Source: Bacteroidota bacterium (GTDB lineage Bacteria; Bacteroidota; Bacteroidia; Bacteroidales; B39-G9). From it: a DNA stretch of 6,931 nt. The stretch lies in NCBI GenBank assembly GCA_003648455.1, contig QMPG01000171.1:1-6931 (forward strand), given 5' to 3'. Positions 1 through 6,767 of the stretch are shown here, one piece after another; positions within the stretch are counted from its first letter, which is position 1; each line of letters opens with the position of its first letter. The notes below the pieces were generated by a model. The model was not told where the DNA came from. It worked only from the letters and a program-made list of their open reading frames with translations, and ran no database searches. A program made the position numbers and the translations under genes.

Positions 1-42
1 AACAATCTTTGCACCTAAAATTCTTCTAAATAACCCGTTATT

Positions 43-83
43 AATTCAGAATTTTATTCACAAATCTTATTCATTTCTGAATT
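43..83. repeat. Inverted repeat, 9-bp arms
   Basis: AATTCAGAA at 43-51 is the exact reverse complement of TTCTGAATT at 75-83, with a 23-base spacer. Inside it TTATTCA occurs twice as a direct repeat (54-60 and 67-73). No T tract follows on either strand, so it is not an obvious intrinsic terminator. It could be a protein-binding site, part of an element end, or chance in AT-rich DNA. Confidence 0.4.
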
Positions 84-98
84 TCTGTGTTTTATATC

Positions 99-179
99 TT
101 ATATCGAACTCAGGTTATTATTTAAGGCAATTGCAAAATATTCTACTCGGGACATAAATTGCATTTTACTATTTGTCAT
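99..179 (-). CDS. Possible 26-residue ORF of unknown function
   Basis: A minus-strand frame opens with ATG at 177-179 and ends with TAA at 99-101. It contains two further in-frame ATGs (at 164 and 155), and the shortest version reads MSRVEYFAIALNNNLSSI. An in-frame TGA lies just upstream (186-188), so it is not the end of a longer open frame. The composition is not low-complexity and reads more like protein than most random AT-rich frames. I have an impression of having met similar short peptides in Bacteroidetes intergenic repeats, but that cannot be verified here. I see no ribosome binding site or promoter. It may be a genuine micro-protein, a fragment of a decayed gene, or a by-product of a conserved DNA repeat. 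No function is assigned. Confidence 0.2.
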   Translation of the reverse strand: MTNSKMQFMSRVEYFAIALNNNLSSI

Positions 180-274
180 TTTGTTTCACGTCATTAATTT
201 CGTGTCATTCGTTTCACTGTCATTGTATGGTTTAACAATGAATGGCTATAAATGACTGAATAACAGTTAATGAC
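175..274. repeat. Cluster of GTCATT repeats, direct and inverted
   Basis: GTCATT occurs at 175, 190, 204 and 219, a spacing of 15, 14 and 15 bases. The units between are related (TTTCAC, TTTCGT and TTTCACT after the core), so this is an imperfect tandem array of about 15-bp units. The reverse complement AATGAC then occurs at 251 and 269. TTAATGAC (267-274) is the exact inverse of GTCATTAA (190-197), and TCATTG (220-225) is the inverse of CAATGA (236-241). ACTG (255-258) and CAGT (264-267) form a further small hairpin. The array could be a set of binding sites, a structured RNA or an element terminus. Units are too short and unspaced for CRISPR. Confidence 0.55.
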
Positions 275-341
275 CCTTTAAAGTAAAATAAACTCAATTT
301 ATTACCGTGTAAAGATATGTATGTGGTTGTCCTTTTTTTTG

Positions 342-2117
342 CTATTCATCTGAGAAATAAACTAAAATTCTTCGATAAGCCGAAAATATTTTCGATTTAG
401 AAACAAAGCCAACATAAACATCATCATCAATAACAGGAAGATTCCAAGCTCTTGATTCTTCAAACTTTCTCATAACGCTATCCATTGGTTCATTTGAAGA
501 TACAAAGGTTGGTGGCATAACCATTAACTCATGTACATACGTAGTATCGTACATTTCGGGGTTAAACATGATCTCTCTAATATTATCCAATAAAACAATA
601 CCAAGCAATATATTACTTTCATCAACAACAGGAAAAATGTTTCTTTTTGATTTTGAAACAATATGAACTAAATCTCTTAAAGTATTATCTGGTCCTATCG
701 TTTTTAAATCGGTTTCAATAACCTTACCAAGTTTCATTAAAGTAAGAACGGCACGGTCTTTATTATGAGTAATGAGTTCGCCTCTTCTTGCTAAACGTTT
801 AGTATAAATTGAGTGTGGCTCAAAATAGTTAATTGTAATATACGATATTGTTGATGTAATAATTAAAGGAATAAACAAACCGTATCCACCGGTAATTTCT
901 GCAATAAGGAAAATTGATGTCATTGGTGCATGCATAACGCCAGCCATAACACCAGCCATACCAACAAGAGCAAAATTGCTTTCAGGAACATCAATGTATT
1001 TACTTTTATTAATCACAAGAGCTAAAAGATATCCTGATAATCCCCCCATAAACAAAGATGGGGCAAAAATACCTCCAACTCCACCGGCACCATTAGTAAC
1101 AGCCATCGCAATTACTTTAAATATCAAAATTAAGCTTAGAAAAACAACAAATAACCAATAGTTATCTTTAATAGAATAAAAAGGGCTATTATTTAAAATA
1201 TCAGAACCATGTCCACTCAAAATAATTTTTAAAGTTTCATATCCTTCACCAAATAATGAAGGAAAAATAAAAATTAATAAACCAAGAATAAGTCCACCGT
1301 AAATCAGCTTTCTAAAAGGATTTTTAAATCTTTCAAAACTAGATTCCACAAACATTGAAGCACGAGTAAAATATATTGAGATAAATCCCGAGAAAACACC
1401 AAGTAGAATATAATAAGGGATATTCTTTAAAAGGAAAGCATGTGTTAAGTTAAATGTTAATAAAACCCCTTTACCCATTAAAAAAGAAGAAACCATGGTA
1501 GAAGTAACGGCAGAAATCAATAATGGAATTAAAGAAGCCATTGTTAAATCAAGCATTAATATTTCGAGAGTAAATACCAAGCCTGCTATTGGTGCATTAA
1601 AAATTCCGGAAATAGCACCTGTAGAACCACAAGCAACAAGTAGAGTAACTTGTTTATAATCTAAATGAAATAATTTTCCGAGAGATGAACCGAGAGAAGC
1701 ACCTGTTAATACAATAGGAGCCTCAGAACCAACAGAACCACCAAAAGCAATTGTAAAAGTACTTGCAATAATTGATGAAAAATTATTGTGTGATTTAATT
1801 ATACTATTCTTTTTTGAAATAGCATAAAGTATTCTACTAACACCATGTCCAATTTTATCTTTTACAAGATACTTAACAAATAAAACAGTTAAAATTAATC
1901 CGAAAAAAGGATAAGCAAAATATAATATATTTTCTCGTTGAACATCAAACCCCTGAGTTAATAAAATTCTAGTATAATGAATAGTATTTTTTAAAACAAC
2001 TGCAGCTAATCCACTTAAAATTCCAACAACAAAGCTCAAAATTAAAATAAATTGTCTTTGTTTTATATGTTTAACACGCCATCTTAAAACTTTCCCTATT
2101 AAATTTTTTCTTGCCAT
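342..2117 (-). CDS. ClC-family chloride transporter/channel with CBS pair
   Basis: This is an integral membrane anion transporter of the ClC family, 591 residues, with a hydrophobic core (about 20-435) followed by two CBS domains (about 463-517 and 528-585) that in this family bind adenine nucleotides and gate transport. Filter motifs are visible: GHGVS at 90-94 (GSGIP in E. coli ClcA), GSVGSEAP at 128-134 with gating Glu132, GGIFAPSLFMG at 348-358 and Tyr438, which matches ClcA Tyr445. The internal proton glutamate of ClcA (Glu203) aligns with Ile186 after Glu185, so Cl-/H+ antiport versus passive channel cannot be decided. The frame stays open to an ATG at 2156, but I prefer the ATG at 2117 (MARKN). 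A Bacteroidetes promoter sits within the extra 13 codons, and no strong ribosome binding site is seen. The gene is divergent from the carboxyltransferase and appears monocistronic. Family assignment is firm, while the transported ion and mechanism are inferred. Confidence 0.95.
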   Translation of the reverse strand: MARKNLIGKVLRWRVKHIKQRQFILILSFVVGILSGLAAVVLKNTIHYTRILLTQGFDVQRENILYFAYPFFGLILTVLFVKYLVKDKIGHGVSRILYAISKKNSIIKSHNNFSSIIASTFTIAFGGSVGSEAPIVLTGASLGSSLGKLFHLDYKQVTLLVACGSTGAISGIFNAPIAGLVFTLEILMLDLTMASLIPLLISAVTSTMVSSFLMGKGVLLTFNLTHAFLLKNIPYYILLGVFSGFISIYFTRASMFVESSFERFKNPFRKLIYGGLILGLLIFIFPSLFGEGYETLKIILSGHGSDILNNSPFYSIKDNYWLFVVFLSLILIFKVIAMAVTNGAGGVGGIFAPSLFMGGLSGYLLALVINKSKYIDVPESNFALVGMAGVMAGVMHAPMTSIFLIAEITGGYGLFIPLIITSTISYITINYFEPHSIYTKRLARRGELITHNKDRAVLTLMKLGKVIETDLKTIGPDNTLRDLVHIVSKSKRNIFPVVDESNILLGIVLLDNIREIMFNPEMYDTTYVHELMVMPPTFVSSNEPMDSVMRKFEESRAWNLPVIDDDVYVGFVSKSKIFSAYRRILVYFSDE

Positions 2118-2124
2118 AATGCTA

Positions 2125-2157
2125 CAAAAATACAATTTACGTTTAAAAAAAATCAAA
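2125..2157 (-). promoter_or_regulatory. Bacteroidetes-type promoter of the ClC gene
   Basis: On the minus strand TTTG (2157-2154) is followed after 21 bases by TATTTTTG (2132-2125). This matches the Bacteroidetes primary-sigma consensus TTTG, 19-21 bases, TAnnTTTG. Transcription would begin at about 2118-2121, only a few bases before the ATG at 2117, giving an essentially leaderless mRNA. This placement is the main reason to reject the longer start at 2156. Confidence 0.65.
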
Positions 2158-2256
2158 TAATAAAAAATAATTTAATTACAATTAATAATAAATTAATATT
2201 TAGGCAATTAAGACAAACATAAATTTTAACTTTTTTTATATTAAATTCAATATTTA

Positions 2257-2288
2257 TTTCGTTTATCAAACTATAATCTATATTTTTG
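2257..2288 (+). promoter_or_regulatory. Candidate promoter of the carboxyltransferase gene
   Basis: TATTTTTG at 2281-2288 fits the Bacteroidetes -7 consensus TAnnTTTG exactly. The -33 element is imperfect: TTTC at 2257-2260 (20-base spacer) or TTCG at 2258-2261 (19-base spacer), each one base from TTTG. The predicted start, about 2293-2296, leaves an untranslated leader of roughly 40-45 bases. AAGGGA at 2332-2337 abuts the ATG at 2338, too close for an ordinary Shine-Dalgarno contact. Confidence 0.5.
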
Positions 2289-2337
2289 AAGACAAATAAA
2301 AATTTAATTATTCTAACAAATTTAACATATCAAGGGA

Positions 2338-4110
2338 ATGAGTAATAAGTTATTAATAAGAGATTTAACTCTACGGGATGGACAGCAATCGCTTTTTGCT
2401 ACAAGAATGAAACAAGAGCAGATTGACAAAGTTTTACCTTTTTATAAAGATGCAAATTTTTATGCAATGGAAGTATGGGGAGGTGCCGTTCCCGATTCTG
2501 TTATGCGTTTTTTGAACGAAGACCCTTGGATTCGTTTAGAAACAATTAAAAAAAAATTAGGTGATAGTACTAATTTAACAGCTCTTTCGAGAGGAAGAAA
2601 CTTATTTGGTTATAACCCATATCCGGAAGAAGTTATTGAGGGCTTTAACAGAAATGCTATTGAGAGTGGTATTAGCATTATGAGAATATTTGATTGTTTA
2701 AATGATATTAACAACATGAAATCAACAATCAAATACGTAAAAGCAAACGGCGGGCAAGTTGATTGTGCTATTTGTTATACTATTGATCCGAAATTTACAA
2801 AAGCACAAAAAGCAAAAGCATTTTTAAAAGGGAAAAAATTACCCCACGATATTTTCACAATAGATTATTATATTGAAAAAGCCAAAGAACTTGAAAAGCT
2901 AGGTGCAGATATTATTACAATAAAAGATATGGCAGGTTTAATTACCCCGTCAATATCAGGAAAACTTATTAGACGCTTAAAAGAAGAAATTAAAGTACCA
3001 ATTGATTTTCATACTCATTGCACACCCGGATATGGATTAGCATCTGTTTTAATGGCTATTGTTAATAATGTAGATATTGTTGACACAAATATAATGAACT
3101 TTTCAAGCGGTCCGGCTGCTCCTGCATTTGAGCTTATTCAAATTTTTGCAAATAAATTAGGATTAGATACCGGCGTTAATTTAGACGCTGTTGTAAAAAT
3201 CAATAATGAATTAAGAACAATCAGACATGAGCTTGAAGAGTTTGATAACTATAAACAATTATTCCCAATTGAATTTGATATTACTAAAGATTCTTTACCT
3301 GAAAAAATAGATAAATTATTTGACAAAGCTATTGAGTTGGCTAAAAAAGATAAAGAAGCGGAATTACTAAGTGTTATTCATCAAATTGAAAACTATTTTA
3401 ATTTTATTGGACCTAACGAAAGAGTTAAAAATGCAGAAATACCAGGAGGTATGTACACAAATATGCTGGCTCAACTTAAACAACTTAAATTAGAAAAATT
3501 AGTAAACAAAGTGTTGGAAACCGTACCAATTGTAAGAATAGACGCCGGCTGCCCTCCTTTAGTTACACCTTCCAGCCAAATAGTTGGGGTTCAGGCTGTT
3601 AATTGCGTTATTGATGCCAATGGAGGAAATCCTTATTATACAAATATATCAACTCAATTTAAAAATCTTGTAAAGGGTAATTATGGTAAAACGCCTATTA
3701 ACATCGACCCAAACTTTAGAGAAAAAATTTGCGGTGTAAAAGAGGCTTCAGATTACGATTCAAGTAATTATAAAAAACAAGAAAACGAAACTATTTGTGA
3801 AGATTTCGGAGGGTTTAAATTAGCTTCTGATGAAAAAGAGGAACTATTACTTGAACTTTTCCCGTCAGTAGCCAAAAACTTCTTAAGAAATAAAAAAGAA
3901 AGTGAAGTGCGTGAAGTTAAAAAGCAAATTATTGAAGAACAACTCAAATTACAGAAAGAAAAAAGAGAACGTTATCTTAAGCTAACACCTGAAGAAAAAG
4001 AAAAAAGACTAATAAAAGGTCTTTACAATTACAATTGGGGTTCAATAGAGGCAAATCCTGAAATTGAAGACTTCCCAACAAAAAAAAATAAAAAGAAAGA
4101 TGACAAATAA
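2338..4110 (+). CDS. Biotin-dependent carboxyltransferase subunit (OadA/PycB/5S family)
   Basis: This 590-residue cytoplasmic protein belongs to the family of oxaloacetate decarboxylase alpha, pyruvate carboxylase subunit B and transcarboxylase 5S, which move CO2 between carboxybiotin and pyruvate/oxaloacetate. The N-terminal HMGL-like TIM barrel (about 1-275) has the metal and catalytic residues: Asp14 in LRDGQQS, Lys196 in TIKDMAG (the carbamylated lysine) and His225/His227 in DFHTHCTPG. The conserved carboxylase domain follows, with IPGGMYTNM at 368-376 and PPLVTPSSQIVG at 406-417. Two features are unusual. About 45 residues (roughly 308-360) are inserted before the PGGM motif compared with 5S. 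The C-terminus (about 515-590) is Lys/Glu-rich and probably helical, and has no biotinyl domain or MKM biotinylation motif. A separate biotin carrier protein must therefore be encoded elsewhere; none is in this window. The gene has its own candidate promoter and terminator. Whether it runs as a carboxylase, decarboxylase or transcarboxylase is not decidable from sequence alone. Confidence 0.9.
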   Translation: MSNKLLIRDLTLRDGQQSLFATRMKQEQIDKVLPFYKDANFYAMEVWGGAVPDSVMRFLNEDPWIRLETIKKKLGDSTNLTALSRGRNLFGYNPYPEEVIEGFNRNAIESGISIMRIFDCLNDINNMKSTIKYVKANGGQVDCAICYTIDPKFTKAQKAKAFLKGKKLPHDIFTIDYYIEKAKELEKLGADIITIKDMAGLITPSISGKLIRRLKEEIKVPIDFHTHCTPGYGLASVLMAIVNNVDIVDTNIMNFSSGPAAPAFELIQIFANKLGLDTGVNLDAVVKINNELRTIRHELEEFDNYKQLFPIEFDITKDSLPEKIDKLFDKAIELAKKDKEAELLSVIHQIENYFNFIGPNERVKNAEIPGGMYTNMLAQLKQLKLEKLVNKVLETVPIVRIDAGCPPLVTPSSQIVGVQAVNCVIDANGGNPYYTNISTQFKNLVKGNYGKTPINIDPNFREKICGVKEASDYDSSNYKKQENETICEDFGGFKLASDEKEELLLELFPSVAKNFLRNKKESEVREVKKQIIEEQLKLQKEKRERYLKLTPEEKEKRLIKGLYNYNWGSIEANPEIEDFPTKKNKKKDDK

Positions 4111-4138
4111 TAATATTTGATTTAGATATTAATTACTT

Positions 4139-4174
4139 AAAGCAAAATGGTTAAACATCATTTTGCTTTTTTTT
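4139..4174 (+). terminator. Rho-independent terminator after the carboxyltransferase
   Basis: AAAGCAAAATG-type hairpin: AAGCAAAATG (4140-4149) pairs perfectly with CATTTTGCTT (4159-4168), extendable by one further A-T pair. The loop is 9 bases, and a run of eight T lies at 4167-4174. There is no T tract on the opposite side, so it acts on rightward transcription only. It separates the carboxyltransferase gene from the M16 pair, whose first ATG follows 10 bases after the T run. Confidence 0.88.
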
Positions 4175-4184
4175 AAATTACAAT

Positions 4185-5426
4185 ATGATAAAATTTGATA
4201 AATTCACACTAAAAAACGGACTAAAAGTAATTGTTCATAAAGATAAATCGACACCAATTGTTGCAATAAATATTTTATACAATGTTGGCTCACGAGATGA
4301 AAATCCTAATAAAACAGGTTTTGCACATCTATTTGAACATTTAATGTTTGGTGGCTCAAAAAACATTCCTGTTTATGACAAACCTCTGCAATTGGTTGGA
4401 GGAGAAAACAATGCCTTTACAAATACAAATATTACAAACTACTACTTAACACTTCCAAAAGATAATATTGAAACAGGTTTTTGGTTAGAATCTGACAGGA
4501 TGAAGAACCTAAATTTCTCCGAAAAAAGCCTAAATGTTCAACGTAGTGTAGTAATAGAAGAATATAAACAACGATATTTAAATCAGCCTTATGGTGATGT
4601 TTGGCTAATGTTGCGCCCATTGGCATATAAAAAACACCCATACCGTTGGGCAACAATAGGCAAAGATATTTCACACATTGAAAACGCAAATTTAGATGAC
4701 GTTAAGAACTTCTTTAATAAATATTATGCCCCAAATAACGCAATATTAACTGTTGCCGGAGATGTTGAAACTGAGCAAATAAAAAAATATGCAGAAAAAT
4801 GGTTTGGTTCAATCGAAAAAAGAAATGTCCCCGTCAGAAATTTACCTGCTGAACCAGAACAAACAGAGAAAAGAGAAAAATCTATAAAAAAAGAAGTTCC
4901 TTTTAATGCTATTTACAAAGCATACCATATGTGCTCTCGTAATGATAAAAATTATCATGCAACTGATTTATTATCTGACATTCTTGCAAATGGAAAATCG
5001 TCTCGATTATATCAATCATTGGTTAAAAAACAAAAAATATTTAGCAATATTGATGCATATATTACCGGTGACATTGATAACGGTTTGTTTATTATCACAG
5101 GACAACTAATTAAAGGTACTGATATGGATGTTGCCGATAAATCTATTGAAAAAGAATTAGAGTTGATAAAAACCAATCATATCTCCGAATATGAATTAAC
5201 CAAAGTGAAAAATAAGGTTGAAACTATACTCGAATTATCAGAAATGAGTGTATTGAATAAAGCAATGAACCTTTCATTCCATGAGTTGTTGGGAGATGCA
5301 GAAAATATTAATTTAGAATCTAAAAAATATTCAGATGTAAATCCAAAACAAATCAACGATATTGCAAACAATATTTTTAAAGAATCTAACTGTTCTACAT
5401 TATTTTATAACGCCATCAAACAATAA
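4185..5426 (+). CDS. M16 metallopeptidase, catalytic subunit
   Basis: This 413-residue zinc peptidase of family M16 (insulinase / processing-peptidase type) probably degrades peptides in the cytoplasm, as it has no signal peptide. The inverted zinc motif HxxEH is present as HLFEH at 48-52: His48 and His52 bind zinc and Glu51 is the catalytic base. The third ligand is most likely Glu126 in VVIEEYKQ (122-129), about 74 residues later as the family requires. The N-terminal M16 domain spans roughly 10-155 and the C-terminal M16 domain roughly 165-350. The Arg/Tyr substrate-binding pair of complete M16B enzymes is missing here: aligned positions are Val280 and Ser287. The next gene, 12 bases downstream, supplies that pair, so the two probably form a heterodimer, as known for Sphingomonas M16B proteins. 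The start MIKFDKFTLKNGLKVIVH fits the family's usual N-terminus. I find no clear promoter between the upstream terminator and the ATG, and no Shine-Dalgarno. Confidence 0.93.
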   Translation: MIKFDKFTLKNGLKVIVHKDKSTPIVAINILYNVGSRDENPNKTGFAHLFEHLMFGGSKNIPVYDKPLQLVGGENNAFTNTNITNYYLTLPKDNIETGFWLESDRMKNLNFSEKSLNVQRSVVIEEYKQRYLNQPYGDVWLMLRPLAYKKHPYRWATIGKDISHIENANLDDVKNFFNKYYAPNNAILTVAGDVETEQIKKYAEKWFGSIEKRNVPVRNLPAEPEQTEKREKSIKKEVPFNAIYKAYHMCSRNDKNYHATDLLSDILANGKSSRLYQSLVKKQKIFSNIDAYITGDIDNGLFIITGQLIKGTDMDVADKSIEKELELIKTNHISEYELTKVKNKVETILELSEMSVLNKAMNLSFHELLGDAENINLESKKYSDVNPKQINDIANNIFKESNCSTLFYNAIKQ

Positions 5427-5438
5427 TAATTAGAAAAC

Positions 5439-6725
5439 ATGCAAGAGTTAAATAGAAAAATACAACCTGATTATCATAAAATTGAGAAGATTGATATTAT
5501 TAAAGCCAAACAAAATAAATTGAGTAATAATATCCCTTTATATACAATAAATGCAGGTTCTCAAGATATTATAAAAATTGATTTTGTTTTTACTGCCGGT
5601 GTTTGGTATCAAAATTCTGCATTAGTTGCATCAACAACAAATTCATTGATTAATGAGGGTACAAAAAGATTTGCTTCTCATGAAATTGCAGAAAAATTAG
5701 ATTATTATGGTGCAATATTACAACTGAATATTGATAATGATTTCGGTATAGTTAGCTTTATTTGTTTAAACAAACACTTAAATAATGTTCTACCTATTAT
5801 TGAAGATTTATTAAAAAACTCAATCTTTCCAAAAAAAGAACTTGATATTTATTTAACTAACAGAAAACAAAATTATTTAACCAATAGTTTAAAAACGAAT
5901 GTATTAGCTCAACGTAAATTTTTAGAAATAATTTACGGAAAAAAACATCCGTATTCGAATAAAATAAATATTGAAGATTTTGATAGAATAAATCAAAATA
6001 AAATAATAGATTTTTATAATAAATTCTACACATCAAAAAATTGTAAAATCATTGCATCAGGTAAAATAGATAGTACTTTTCATGATTTAATTAATGATTA
6101 TTTTGGCGGTAATGATTGGGAAAAATCATACAACGAAAAAAAAATAAATTTTGAAATAGCATCCTCAAAACAAAAAGAACATATTGTTAATAAAGAAGAT
6201 GCTGTGCAATCAACAATTAGAATTGGGAAAAGCCTTTTTAATCGTAAAAACAAAGATTTTTCGGGGATGCAGGTTTTGAATACTGTTCTTGGAGGTTATT
6301 TCGGCTCTCGACTTATGTCTAACATAAGAGAAGACAAAGGTTATAGCTATGGCATACAATCTTTTTTAACATCTTATCAAAACTCGGGATACTTTTCAAT
6401 AATTTCTGAAGTAAAGTCTGAAGCAAGTAAGAATGCTGTAAAAGAAATTTATAATGAAATAAGAAAAATAAAAAATGAATTAATACCCGAAACCGAACTA
6501 AATATTGTAAGAAACTACATGTTGGGCGATTTGCTTAATTACTTCGATGGCCCATTTGCTTTATCTGAGAGTTTGAAAATCTTAATTAACAATAGTTTAA
6601 ATTATAATTATTTTGAAAAACATATTGAAACAATAAAAAATATTTCTGCTGAAGAATTAAACAAAATAGCTAATAACTATTTACAAGAAGAAAGCTTTTA
6701 TGATGTTATTGCAGGAAAATATTAA
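5439..6725 (+). CDS. M16 peptidase-like protein, non-catalytic partner subunit
   Basis: This 428-residue M16-family protein has the usual two halves (about 30-175 and 185-365) but no zinc site: the stretch aligning with HLFEH reads STTNS at 65-69. It keeps the substrate-binding part of the C-terminal domain, GGYFGSRL (285-292) followed by IREDKGYSYG (296-305). Arg297 and Tyr304 there correspond to the R/Y pair that grips substrate in M16B enzymes. It therefore complements the upstream subunit, which has zinc ligands but lacks this pair. No signal peptide or membrane segment is visible, in keeping with a cytoplasmic complex. The gene starts 12 bases after the previous stop with no terminator or promoter between, so the two are surely co-transcribed. 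The leader is AT-rich without a Shine-Dalgarno, normal for Bacteroidetes. The family and the loss of catalysis are read directly from the sequence; the heterodimer is inferred from known M16B pairs. Confidence 0.92.
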   Translation: MQELNRKIQPDYHKIEKIDIIKAKQNKLSNNIPLYTINAGSQDIIKIDFVFTAGVWYQNSALVASTTNSLINEGTKRFASHEIAEKLDYYGAILQLNIDNDFGIVSFICLNKHLNNVLPIIEDLLKNSIFPKKELDIYLTNRKQNYLTNSLKTNVLAQRKFLEIIYGKKHPYSNKINIEDFDRINQNKIIDFYNKFYTSKNCKIIASGKIDSTFHDLINDYFGGNDWEKSYNEKKINFEIASSKQKEHIVNKEDAVQSTIRIGKSLFNRKNKDFSGMQVLNTVLGGYFGSRLMSNIREDKGYSYGIQSFLTSYQNSGYFSIISEVKSEASKNAVKEIYNEIRKIKNELIPETELNIVRNYMLGDLLNYFDGPFALSESLKILINNSLNYNYFEKHIETIKNISAEELNKIANNYLQEESFYDVIAGKY

Positions 6726-6767
6726 TAATGTCTTTTATTATACTCAAAAAATATTTAATTTTATTCC

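Larger units (their letters stand above)
1..341. other. Gene-poor left end with repeats
   Basis: No reading frame of convincing length occupies this stretch on either strand. It lies downstream of the 3' end of the ClC gene and presumably upstream or downstream of a gene outside the window. It contains a near-palindrome at 29-42 (arms AATAAC / GTTATT around CC), a 9-bp inverted repeat (43-51 with 75-83), a short minus-strand reading frame at 99-179, and a cluster of GTCATT/AATGAC motifs at 175-274. From 275 to 341 I see only AT-rich sequence and a T8 run at 333-340. I see no hairpin followed by U residues that would terminate the ClC transcript. The density of short repeats suggests an intergenic element or mobile-element remnant, but that is inference. 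Confidence 0.6.

Noticed and set aside
2..12. AATCTTTGC as a rightward promoter -7 element
   Set aside because: It has one mismatch to TAnnTTTG, the -33 region lies outside the window, and no gene follows on the plus strand.
175..224. Evenly spaced repeats as a CRISPR array
   Set aside because: The repeated core is 6 bases with 14-15 base periods, leaving no room for repeat and spacer of CRISPR size, and no cas gene is near.
976..1161. 61-codon frame on the plus strand
   Set aside because: It lies antisense inside the well-supported ClC gene, has no family resemblance and no start signal.
2118..2156. N-terminal extension of the ClC protein to an ATG at 2156
   Set aside because: The segment contains a complete Bacteroidetes promoter reading toward the ATG at 2117, so it is unlikely to be translated.
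2710..2725. NNMKST in the carboxyltransferase as a biotinylation site
   Set aside because: It lies inside the TIM barrel (residues 125-130), lacks the MKM context and is far from the C-terminus where biotinyl domains sit.
4432..4689. 85-codon frame on the minus strand
   Set aside because: It is the opposite strand of the first M16 gene around its conserved IEE motif, with no independent support.
4906..5371. Short frames on both strands within the first M16 gene
   Set aside because: They are out-of-frame shadows of a conserved coding region and show no recognisable domain.
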